A DNA stretch of 64,000 nucleotides from Limnobaculum parvum. GTDB taxonomy: Bacteria; Pseudomonadota; Gammaproteobacteria; Enterobacterales; Enterobacteriaceae. Positions 27,120 to 36,200 of the stretch are shown in pieces. The stretch covers positions 186,001 through 250,000 of the forward strand of contig NZ_CP029185.2 of NCBI RefSeq assembly GCF_003096015.2, in the 5' to 3' direction. Each line of letters begins with the position of its first letter. Positions within the stretch are counted from its first letter, which is position 1. Made by a program: the position numbers and the translations under genes. Below the pieces are notes generated by a model. The model saw only the letters and a program-made list of their open reading frames with translations. It searched no databases and was not told the origin of the DNA.

Positions 27120-28802
27120 TTAATAGTTAAGCCAGAGGAATTGATAAGGCTGCATAACGTAAGGGGATGTCGTGCTCAGCGTTTCGGCAGTGAGCAAATT
27201 GGTGTATTCAGCGGCCGGTAAATCTACCGGACACGCTGCGGAGCTGAGATTAAACAGAGCCATCACACGTTGGCCATTTGGCGCTTCGCGGCTAAAAGCC
27301 AGAACCTCTTGCGGTGAGTGATGGATAACCAGTGGGCAGTTAGGATGAAACGCCGAATGGCTTTTTCTAACTTCAATTAGTCGTGAAAGCTGATGAAATA
27401 TTTGATGGCGTAGGTAGTTTTTGCCCGCAATAGCCTGATTAATATCATCTAGTGAATATTTCTGGCGGTTGATGGCGCGATTATGCCCGGCGCTTTTCAC
27501 GCCGTCATAATCATTGCGCGAGCCTAAAATGCTTTGGATGTAGACTGCCGGTACGCCAGGGAACGCCAGCAAGATGGCGTGTGCCAGTAGAAAACGGGCA
27601 ATCCGCTCGTCGTCCTGGCTGTCCTGACGATTTAACGCATCCATGTAGGTCACATTGATTTCATAAGGGCTGCGGCTGCCGTCGGGATTATTCTTGTAAG
27701 AAACCAAGGCCCCTTCGCGCTGTAAATCTTCTACCAGCGCTAGAATTTCTTCTTCCGGGAGCAAACCCCGCAATGGGTTAAGCCCGATGCCATCATGGGA
27801 AGCAAGGAAGTTGAAGAAGGTGGTATCTGTCGTATTCAGATCCAAACTGGCTGCCCACTGGCCCAGTGTACGTGCGCTACCGGTATGAATGGCATGCAGA
27901 ACTAAAGGGGGCAACGGGAACTGATAAACCATTTGCGCTTCATCGTGACCGTTACCGAAGTAGGCAATATTGTCCTGATGCGGAACGTTGGTTTCAGTAA
28001 TGATAACGCTGCCCGGTGCCACAATGTCTGTGACTGCACGGAACAGTTTGACCAACAGGTGGGTCTTTTCAAGGTGGATACAGCGAGTTCCCGGCGTTTT
28101 CCACATGAAGCCAACGGCATCCAGACGAATATAGTCCGCACCCTGCTTCAAATACTCCAACAGTACATCCAACATGGCGACCAGCACCTTTGGATTAGCA
28201 AAATTTAGATCTATTTGATCGGCGCTGAAGGTGGTCCAGATATGGCGAGTGCTGCCATCTTTCAGGGGGAACGGTGTCAGTAATGGTGATGTACGAGGGC
28301 GGGTTACTGCGCTGAGGTCAATGTTAGGGTCCATACTGACAAAGAAATTGTCATATTCCGGCTGTTGAGCTAGATAGCCACGAAACCACTCGCTCTGGGC
28401 GGACATATGGTTACAGACATAATCGAACATCAGGCGGGTGGAATGATGAAGTTTGGCGATATCCTGCCAGTCACCCGCAATTGGATTCACCTGATAGTAA
28501 TCAATAACCGAAAAACCATCATCGGATGAATAGGGATAAAACGGCAGCAGATGGACAATATTAAATACCGCAGAGAGTCCGGCATTATAGAAATCTGTCA
28601 GACATGTTAAGGTCTTTTTTTCAGGTTGATAAAATTGGTCCGCATAGGTAATTAATACCACGTCCTTTTCATCCCAGCGCTGTTTTCTGGTGTGACTAAT
28701 ATGGCTTTTTGCTTCAGTTATTCTTTGATGAATTTGCCCGATTATCACGTTGTCTATTGAATCTTTATATATCGAACTAAGCAGCGAATTAATCACATTC
28801 AT
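27120..28802 (-). CDS. ycjM: Glucosylglycerate phosphorylase YcjM (GH13)
   Basis: Retaining phosphorylase of the sucrose-phosphorylase group. E. coli YcjM uses phosphate to split 2-O-alpha-glucosyl-D-glycerate into alpha-glucose 1-phosphate and glycerate. The 560-residue protein has the GH13 catalytic residues: nucleophile D228 in YIRLDAVGF, acid/base E270 in VIITETNVP, and the transition-state D337 in FLASHDG. AAGGA lies almost directly against the ATG, closer than usual, so the start is slightly uncertain; a later start would lose family N-terminal residues. It is the first gene of the minus-strand cluster. Confidence 0.93.
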   Translation of the reverse strand: MNVINSLLSSIYKDSIDNVIIGQIHQRITEAKSHISHTRKQRWDEKDVVLITYADQFYQPEKKTLTCLTDFYNAGLSAVFNIVHLLPFYPYSSDDGFSVIDYYQVNPIAGDWQDIAKLHHSTRLMFDYVCNHMSAQSEWFRGYLAQQPEYDNFFVSMDPNIDLSAVTRPRTSPLLTPFPLKDGSTRHIWTTFSADQIDLNFANPKVLVAMLDVLLEYLKQGADYIRLDAVGFMWKTPGTRCIHLEKTHLLVKLFRAVTDIVAPGSVIITETNVPHQDNIAYFGNGHDEAQMVYQFPLPPLVLHAIHTGSARTLGQWAASLDLNTTDTTFFNFLASHDGIGLNPLRGLLPEEEILALVEDLQREGALVSYKNNPDGSRSPYEINVTYMDALNRQDSQDDERIARFLLAHAILLAFPGVPAVYIQSILGSRNDYDGVKSAGHNRAINRQKYSLDDINQAIAGKNYLRHQIFHQLSRLIEVRKSHSAFHPNCPLVIHHSPQEVLAFSREAPNGQRVMALFNLSSAACPVDLPAAEYTNLLTAETLSTTSPYVMQPYQFLWLNY

Positions 28803-28811
28803 TCCTTTTCG

Positions 28812-28839
28812 TTTTTCATGGTACCGCTCCCATGAAAAA
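28812..28839 (-). promoter_or_regulatory. LacI-type operator ahead of ycjM
   Basis: A 28-bp imperfect palindrome centred on CG (between 28825 and 28826): the 10-bp arms 28812-28821 and 28830-28839 are perfectly complementary and 12 of 14 pairs match overall. A CG centre with TGG/CCA-type flanks is usual for LacI-family operators. It sits between the candidate -10 element and the ycjM start, where bound YcjW would block transcription. Confidence 0.65.
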
Positions 28840-28841
28840 GA

Positions 28842-28870
28842 AGGCTACTCTTGAAAAATAAGAGTGTCAA
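28842..28870 (-). promoter_or_regulatory. Candidate ycjM operon promoter
   Basis: On the minus strand a perfect TTGACA (28865-28870) is followed after 17 bp by TAGCCT (28842-28847), a weak -10 matching 3 of 6 positions. A perfect -35 with a poor -10 and an upstream CRP site suits an activator-dependent promoter. Confidence 0.5.
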
Positions 28871-28919
28871 CGAGGTGATAATCAGTGAGTTTATAAAAAA
28901 TGCAGTAAAATTATGTATC

Positions 28920-28935
28920 TGTGAGCTATGTCAAA
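28920..28935. promoter_or_regulatory. CRP-binding site upstream of ycjM
   Basis: TGTGA, 6 bp, TCAAA matches the CRP core TGTGA-N6-TCACA at 9 of 10 positions. The site centre is about 92 bp upstream of the expected transcription start, a spacing compatible with class I activation. Catabolite control of a sugar operon is expected. Confidence 0.6.
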
Positions 28936-29350
28936 TTTAATGATGGTGGTAAACTAATTCGTCTTGATCATTTCCTATATTGGTGTTTATGAAATTAATA
29001 GACATCTAAAATAGCGTATTTTAAAAGATATGAATAATAAAATCGTCATGTCACTGCTTATTTCATCAACCGGTTTTTAATTGATAAATCGGCAGGTTAT
29101 TAAAAACAATATCGGGATGAATTTTTATTTAATAGCTATGAAAAATGAGATGCTAGTAACTAATTAGCGATGGTAATTATATTTTCCAGAAAATTATTAT
29201 GCTCTCTGATAGAGATAGAAACGAGAATAGGGTTATTTAATTACCCGGGGATTAGCACAGTTAGCGATGACTTTTTTGGTAAAATTGTTAATCAGGCAGA
29301 AAAGAATCAAGTTGCTGTGTCTGACGAAGTATAAAAATCGCTCCTGTGTA
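28936..29350. other. AT-rich intergenic stretch without a recognised gene
   Basis: Between the CRP site and the terminator of the next autotransporter gene no open frame of credible length, RNA gene or repeat was seen. A 16-codon frame at about 29030 has no convincing ribosome-binding site. Confidence 0.6.
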
Positions 29351-29389
29351 ACATAAAAAATCAGCCCACCGGGTTTAAGCGATGGGCTG
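29351..29389 (-). terminator. Rho-independent terminator of the first autotransporter gene
   Basis: A 7-bp stem (29362-29368 with 29383-29389) is followed on the minus strand by ATTTTTTATG, about 30 bp past the stop codon of the gene at 29418-32714. Confidence 0.75.
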
Positions 29390-29417
29390 GGTAATGTATC
29401 TATAGGGTACTTTCTTG

Positions 29418-32400
29418 CTACCAGTTATAGCGCAGGCCAGCGGTGCCGGTTAAGTGGGTATCGGTTCCGGTATCGCCTGTTTTAGAACCATAGTTAGCGG
29501 TGACATAAGCGCCGAAGTTCCGCTTGATTGTATACTCCAACCCTGTCCCGACTTTTCCGCCAGAGCCATCAATATTATTGCTGATGGTATAGTTGTTGAC
29601 GTCGATAGTATTGTTGTCCTTAAACTCTTGCTGATAAGCGACTTTTACATAGGGGCGTAGGGTTTGCTCCATAGAATCGCCTAATGCGAAGGTTTTACCG
29701 ATGTCTACGCCTAGCTCACCCTGTAACGATTTGTACTGATTGTTGGTGACGCGAAGACCGTTATCCAGCGAGTAGCTTTTGTCTGCGATATTGAGCATTG
29801 AAGCGCGGACATAAGGCTCAATAAACGCGGTATTCGGTAGAACGTAGTGATATCCCCCTTTCAGCGATGCGCCAAATCCATGCGTATCCAGACTGCCATC
29901 GGAATGTTCATCATCCAGTGAGACGGTCGTGATTTTACTATTGATGACAGAGTAGGAAACCAGCCCATCAAGGAAGAATCCCAACGGATTACTGTAAGAG
30001 GTGTAAGCCTGCATATTTACGTCATGGCTGTTGCCGTAACTGCTGTTTATCATGTGGTCAATATTGGAAATACCGCGGCTGACTGCCACACCGAGTAGAT
30101 AAGAGCCTAAATCAGTATTAAGGCGTTTATCGACACCGAGGCTGAAACCATTAACGCTTTGGCTGGCCTTTTCCCCGTTAGACAATTGAGTGCTGGTATG
30201 CGCTCCCAGATAGCTTCCCCAAGCGGAACCTTGGTCGTTATCTCGTCGGGAGACGGTCATGCGCTGATGAACTGAGTCAGTTTCGGCATTCCAACTGGTT
30301 AACGATGCTTGACTTAAACTGGCTACGGCACGAGCCGAAGAGGAAAGATCATGTTTTCTTTCCTGTAAATACCAGCTATTGCCCTGCTGTACTAAATCGT
30401 AACGGAAGATACCAAGGTCATAGCCATCACCATCATCAAAAATGGCCCCGCCACCGTTGGTGGTGATCATTTCTCGCCCATCATACTGACCAATAGAACC
30501 AATGCTGGCAATGGTCGTATTGTAGGTACCGGTTGCGCTGTTAGCGGTTAGATGGCCGTCTACGTTGATACGTATTCTGGCATTACTGACACTGAGTGCC
30601 TGTGGCGTTATTTGGCTGCTGGCTTCACCGCCTCCGGTACTCAATGACTCGGTGGTCACCTGACCATTACCGATAGCCAAATTACCGTTATTAAGCTGAA
30701 TACTTTTAGCCGTAACGTCTGATGTTCTTAACATCAGTAGGGTAGCGTTGTTGGTTAAGGTCACATCATTGGTGGTGAGATGGCTACCGGAATCCATGGT
30801 GAATAAGCTGCTATCCAATGCGATATTTCCTGTAGAACTCAAGGTAGAAGCATTAAGGCTCAGACGACTGTTCGCTGCCATAGCAAGATCGGCAATACTC
30901 AGTGTGCTGCCAGATTGTGCACTTAATCCGCTGTTATTCAGGTTAAGGTTCCCTTGAGTATTCAGGACAGAACCGGTTAAATTCAGCTTACTATTTTCTG
31001 CTAATGCTAAATCGGCAATATTCAGTGTGCTGCCAGATTGTGCACTTAATCCGCTGTTATTTAGGTTAAGGTTCCCTTGAGTATTCAGGACAGAACCGGT
31101 TAAATTCAGCTTACTATTTTCTGCTAATGCCAGTGCCATAGTATTTAGCGTACTGCCTGAAGTGGCGGTGAACGCTGAGTTATTTAGCGAAGTGCTTCCG
31201 CTGGTTTCCAGGGTTGCGCCGGTAAGGTTCAGGTTACTGTTTGCCGCTAATGCTACATCCGAAGTGTTGAGGGAATTACCCGATAGTACGTTTAATGTAC
31301 CGCTGTTTAAGGTAATACCTCCAGAAGAGGTCAGTGTAGATTGGCTGTTCAGCGTTAGGTTACTTCCGTTAATGATATTTAACGTGTTCGAAGCGATCTT
31401 GCTGCCAGCACCGGTAGTCAATGTGGCGTTATCTAACGTTATATACCCGTTAACATTCAATAGACTGTTATCTGCCATTGTAACTTGAGATGTCACGAAA
31501 TCCGTATCGCTATTAACGGTAAGGGTGCCTGCATTGCCAAGATTAATCTTACTATTGTTTGTTTTGAGAATATTGGCGATGAGTGTAGAACTACCAATGT
31601 TAACTTGGCTGTCATCAATATGAAGTCGGTTACCGACAGATTTTTCCCCGGTTAAATTCCAGATACTATTGCTGCTCAAACCAATCGTTGAGGTTTGATC
31701 GGCTTCGGCCATAATGGCACCGGTCAATGTACTATTGCTGGCAATAAAGGCGTTTCCTCCTTGTGGGGTTAAATCAAGGAAGATATAACCATTTCCAGTA
31801 TTGATGGTGGAATTAGTCACATTATTATGTGCGCTACTCGCCCCAGAGACAACGATCAGTGCGGAATCATTAGCGGTAACTGGATTATCATCGTGAAATG
31901 TACTGTTGATGATATTGAACGTATTGTTACTACCTGATTTATTAAAATAAAGGACATCAAAACTGGATTCATTTGAGGTATTCAAAATCGTGTTTGATAG
32001 GGTTGCTGTATTGTTATTGTTTTCTAATGAATTCCCACCGAGGACTATCAGGGTTTTGGGTATTCTATCTGAGGAAATAAGATTATCGAAGTTATAGGTA
32101 TTATTATTGCCATTGAGAGAAATGTTAAACAGTATCTCACTGTTTTTGAAATTTAATGTGTTGTTTTCTCCGAATAATGAAAGGCCGGATAGAATTTTTG
32201 TGTCTTCAATGTTTATTTTAGAATTTGATCCTTCTAAATCAATCAAAAATGCTTTATTGAAGTTTTTTATATTAATGGTGTTATTGCTATTATTGATATT
32301 TCCCAAACGAATCGCACTATCATTACCATTAGACTCAACATTGGTTAAGTTAATCGTCGAGCCGGTCACTAACTCGAGGAATTCCAATGAATCTATGGTG

Positions 32401-32714
32401 CTGTCAGTCATGCTGAAGTTTATATTGGAATAGCTTTGCTTCATATTAATATTGTCAGCAAAACTTGATTTATCAATGGTGATGCTCCCTCCAGTCATTG
32501 GGCCAACAACCGTTAGTGAGCCTTCACTTCCGGTATGTAGAAGCGATGATGAGTTTATACCTAAGGAGTCATTATCGCGTAAAGGTGTCCAGTAGAGAGG
32601 TTCATTGAGGGTAATGTTGTTATAAGTGATATTGGCGAAAGCGGGAAGACTCATTGTACTTAAAATAGATATTGATAAAGCTGTAAGCCGTCTGTTATTT
32701 ATTTTTTTTAACAT
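29418..32714 (-). CDS. Autotransporter (type Va) with beta-helix passenger
   Basis: Surface protein of 1098 residues. A signal peptide ends LPAFA (about residue 27). A Ser/Asn/Thr-rich passenger with short beta-helix rungs (pattern LNLxGSxLxTxG) runs to about 820. The C-terminal barrel starts near the SAWGSYLGAHTS segment and ends GTAGLRYNW, an aromatic terminus recognised by the Bam complex. The frame can start at a GTG (32723), but GAGG spacing fits the ATG at 32714 better. The first 350 residues are unusually Asn-rich and their DNA is AT-rich. No protease or enzyme motif was recognised in the passenger; adhesion or self-association is the likely role. A 540-bp region separates it from the divergent coiled-coil/FKBP gene. 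Confidence 0.85.
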   Translation of the reverse strand: MLKKINNRRLTALSISILSTMSLPAFANITYNNITLNEPLYWTPLRDNDSLGINSSSLLHTGSEGSLTVVGPMTGGSITIDKSSFADNINMKQSYSNINFSMTDSTIDSLEFLELVTGSTINLTNVESNGNDSAIRLGNINNSNNTINIKNFNKAFLIDLEGSNSKINIEDTKILSGLSLFGENNTLNFKNSEILFNISLNGNNNTYNFDNLISSDRIPKTLIVLGGNSLENNNNTATLSNTILNTSNESSFDVLYFNKSGSNNTFNIINSTFHDDNPVTANDSALIVVSGASSAHNNVTNSTINTGNGYIFLDLTPQGGNAFIASNSTLTGAIMAEADQTSTIGLSSNSIWNLTGEKSVGNRLHIDDSQVNIGSSTLIANILKTNNSKINLGNAGTLTVNSDTDFVTSQVTMADNSLLNVNGYITLDNATLTTGAGSKIASNTLNIINGSNLTLNSQSTLTSSGGITLNSGTLNVLSGNSLNTSDVALAANSNLNLTGATLETSGSTSLNNSAFTATSGSTLNTMALALAENSKLNLTGSVLNTQGNLNLNNSGLSAQSGSTLNIADLALAENSKLNLTGSVLNTQGNLNLNNSGLSAQSGSTLSIADLAMAANSRLSLNASTLSSTGNIALDSSLFTMDSGSHLTTNDVTLTNNATLLMLRTSDVTAKSIQLNNGNLAIGNGQVTTESLSTGGGEASSQITPQALSVSNARIRINVDGHLTANSATGTYNTTIASIGSIGQYDGREMITTNGGGAIFDDGDGYDLGIFRYDLVQQGNSWYLQERKHDLSSSARAVASLSQASLTSWNAETDSVHQRMTVSRRDNDQGSAWGSYLGAHTSTQLSNGEKASQSVNGFSLGVDKRLNTDLGSYLLGVAVSRGISNIDHMINSSYGNSHDVNMQAYTSYSNPLGFFLDGLVSYSVINSKITTVSLDDEHSDGSLDTHGFGASLKGGYHYVLPNTAFIEPYVRASMLNIADKSYSLDNGLRVTNNQYKSLQGELGVDIGKTFALGDSMEQTLRPYVKVAYQQEFKDNNTIDVNNYTISNNIDGSGGKVGTGLEYTIKRNFGAYVTANYGSKTGDTGTDTHLTGTAGLRYNW
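30901..31130 (-). repeat. Tandem 123-bp duplication in the autotransporter passenger
   Basis: Positions 30901-31007 and 31024-31130 are almost identical (one visible mismatch) with a 123-bp period, giving two nearly identical 41-residue units (SVLNTQGNLNLNNSGLSAQS). More diverged copies lie on either side. The period is a multiple of three, so copy-number change would keep frame. Confidence 0.85.
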
Positions 32715-33263
32715 TTGTGCCACCTCGAAATTTATTCAGTACTGATTCAGTCAACCAGATTAAGTAGGTATATAAAATATTTAAGATAACTATATGATAG
32801 ATATCTATAAGATATTTTCTGAATGTAGGATAGAGTCATAGACTAAGCGTAGTGTGAGTAATTCGTGTGTCAATAATGTCATTTGGTATATTTTTGATTA
32901 TTTTGATTTAACTTTTACTGCTTCATTCAAGGCGTTGTTATTGATTGATATTATTTTTATTTGACACGGTTATATAAAAATAAATTTGAATATCAATAAA
33001 ACATGGCTATTTGTTACTTATACTATTTAATTGAAATTAGAATAATTTTTTATAACTTGTTGAGATTAAAGGTATATGAGTTGTAAATTAAATCGGTTAT
33101 TTACCGCTCACTTAAATGGTGAGATCGCGCTAATTTTTATCAAGTATACTTGGGTTGGTTTTCCAGTTTTATTTTAAGGTATACATCTGTTAATCAACCG
33201 ATTTTTTACTTATTATACGACGATTATATATGTTGGTGTCTCTGATATGGGTATGTTGAGGGA
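32715..33263. other. AT-rich divergent intergenic region
   Basis: About 550 bp of markedly AT-rich sequence between the autotransporter (minus) and the coiled-coil/FKBP gene (plus). It must hold both promoters, but no single hexamer pair stands out. No open frame or RNA gene was recognised. Such composition is typical of H-NS-silenced loci. Confidence 0.55.
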
Positions 33264-36200
33264 ATGATGAAATGCAATAATAAGCGTCGTTACAGATTTT
33301 TTTTCGCTCTAATTTTACCTTTGGCTCTACCTGCGAATGCGGCTTCACTGGATGAAGGCATCATTGGTGTAAGGGTTCGGGGTGAGCCTTCTCAGAGCCA
33401 AGCATCCAAGCCTTCTTCTGAGACAGAATCTCTGAATAACAGATCTAATCTGGAGCAGAGAGCTACATCTCCGGAGGTTTCCACCAAGGCATCCTCCAAA
33501 AGCCAAAATGAGTTACCGCGTTTGAGGCAGCAGCAGGCGGAATCGGTTAAACAGATTGCTGAACTTGAACGGAAAATCTCAACGCTTGAGTCAGCGTTAA
33601 AATTATCTAAAGCCAAACAGTCCGCATCTGCATCTAATGTGGAAAGTGTTGTTCCGCAAGACAATAAGCTTAACCAGCAGTTAGTCACGCTGAGATCACA
33701 ATTATCTGATGCAGAATCTCGCCTGCAAGTATTACAAAAAACGGCAGATGCAGAAAAAAAACAGCGGGAACAAAAACAAACCCAGATTGATACGCTAACC
33801 AAACAGCTGACAGGCGATGAGCAGCAGAAAGCCTCATTGGAAAAACAACTGGCAGAATTGAAAGCTCAGCACGAAAAATTACAGAGCAATAAAACGGAAG
33901 AACAGAAGAAGCAGCTATCTGTTTCGGGCGCACAGATAACTCAAATTGCTGCGCTTGAGAAGCAACTGGCCGAATCGAAAGCCCGGTATGAAAAGCAGCA
34001 GGGCAGCAATACTGAAGAACTGAAAAAGCAGCAAACGGCCTTCGCCACTCAGGTGAATCAAATTGCCGCGCTGGAAAAACAGTTGGCGGAGTCGAAAGCG
34101 CAGCGTGACAAACAGCAGGACAGCAGCGCCGAAGAGCTGAAAAAGCAGCAAACGGCTTCAGCGGCTCAGGCGAAGCAAATTGCCGCGCTGGAAAAACAGC
34201 TGGCGGAGTCGAAAGCACAGCATGACAAACAGCAGGGCAGCAGCGCCGAAGAGCTGAAAAAGCAGCAAACGGCCTTCGCCACTCAGGTGAATCAAATTGC
34301 CACGCTGGAAAAACAGTTGGCGGAGTCGAAAGTGCTGCGTGACAAACAGCAGGGCAGCAGCGCCGAAGAGCTGAAAAAGCAGCAAACGGCCTTCGCCACT
34401 CAGGTGAATCAAATTGCCACGCTGGAAAAACAGTTGGCGGAGTCGAAAGCGCTGCGTGACAAACAGCAGGGCAGCAGCGCCGAAGAGCTGAAAAAGCAGC
34501 AAACGGCTTCAGCGGCTCAGGCAAAGCAAATTGCCGCGCTGGAAAAACAGCTGGCGGAGTCGAAAGCACAGCATGACAAACAGCAGGGCAGCAGCGCCGA
34601 AGAGCTGAAAAAGCAACAAACGGCTTCAGCGGCTCAGGCGAAGCAAATTGCCGCGCTGGAAAAACAGTTGGCGGAGTCGAAAGCACAGCATGACAAACAG
34701 CAGGGCAGCAGCGCCGAAGAGCTGAAAAAACAGCAAACGGCTTCAGCGGCTCAGGCGAAGCAAATTACCGCGCTGGAAAAACAGTTGGCGGAGTCGAAAG
34801 CACAGCATGACAAACAGCAGGGCAGCAGCGCCGAAGAGCTGAAAAAGCAACAAACGGCTTCAGCGGCTCAGGCGAAGCAAATTGCCGAACTGGAAAAACA
34901 GCTGGCGGAGTCGAAAGCACAGCATGACAAACAGCAGGGCAGCAGCGCCGAAGAGCTGAAAAAGCAACAAACGGCTTCAGCGGCTCAGGCGAAGCAAATT
35001 GCCGCGCTGGAAAAACAGCTGGCGGAGTCGAAAGCACAGCATGACAAACAGCAGGGCAGCAGCGCCGAAGAGCTGAAAAAGCAGCAAACGGCTTCAGCGG
35101 CTCAGGCGAAGCAAATTGCCGAACTGGAAAAGCAATTGACCGAGTCTAAAACTCAGCGAGATAAGTTACAAAACAGCAGTACTGAAGAGCAGAAGAAACA
35201 GCTGGCCGCTTCTGTTGCTCAAGTGGCACAAATTGCTGCATTAGAAAAGCAACTGGCGGGAGAAAAAGCCCAGCGAGAGATACTGCAAGGCAATAGCAGT
35301 GAAGAACAGAAGAAACAGCAGATGGCATTCGCAGGGCAACTGAAGCAAATCACTGACCTGGAAAAACAACTGACTGAAGAGAAAGCCCAGCACGAGAAGT
35401 TACAAACCAGCGGTACTGCAGAACAGAAACAGCAGCAGGTGGTGCTTACAGGGCAACTAAAACAAATCGCTGATTTAGAAAAGCAGTTGGCAGAAGAGAA
35501 AGCCCAGCACGAGAAGTTACAAACCAGCGGTACTGCAGAACAGAAACAGCAGCAGGTGGCGCTTACAGGGCAACTAAAACAAATCGCTGATTTAGAAAAG
35601 CAGTTGGCAGAAGAGAAAACGCAGCGCGAAAAATTACAAAACAGTGCCGGAGAGTTAGTCAAACAGCAAGCATTAGCCGCTGAACAACAGCAAAAGGTCG
35701 CTACTCTGGAAAAACAGTTGGCGGAAGCGAAGGCTACGCCAGCGTTAAATACTGAAGCGCAGTCTAAGCAGCAACTGGCAGCAACCTCGTCCCTTAAGGA
35801 AATTGAAGCATTAAAAGCTCAGTTGTCTGAAGAGAAGTTGCAGCATGAACAGCAGAAAAACCGCGCGGATACGTTGGTTAAGCAGCAAATCGCCGGACAA
35901 GAATTGTTGGCGATGTTTAATAAACAAGTTATTGCTCAGCAGGGATTGATCAGCACCGCAGCAAATAAATCGGGTGAACTCGCTAATAAGCCGGTCACCG
36001 ATTTAGAAAATGAATCAAAAGTAAAAACAGCAGTAGCAGCAACGGGCGATAAGCCAACCATTCCTAAAAGTGAAGATGAATTGGTTGCCTATGCGCTGGG
36101 TATGCAACTGGGGGATAAGGTTCAGGATTCATTGGCGGAAAATGCTGAGTTAGGGTTGAGTGTTAACACTAATTGGGCGCTGCTTGGTCTAGTCGATACA

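Noticed and set aside
29030..29080. 16-codon hydrophobic frame as a leader peptide
   Set aside because: No ribosome-binding site, no following attenuator, and no gene downstream on that strand.
33685..34686. A 333-codon minus-strand open frame rich in Pro/Ala/Cys across the coiled-coil repeats, with similar ones to 35662
   Set aside because: It mirrors the 117-bp repeats of the plus-strand gene; the repeat keeps any open antisense frame open. No ribosome-binding site or family resemblance.
33849..35717. Regular repeats considered as a CRISPR array
   Set aside because: The 117-bp units are contiguous, coding and without spacers; no cas genes are present.
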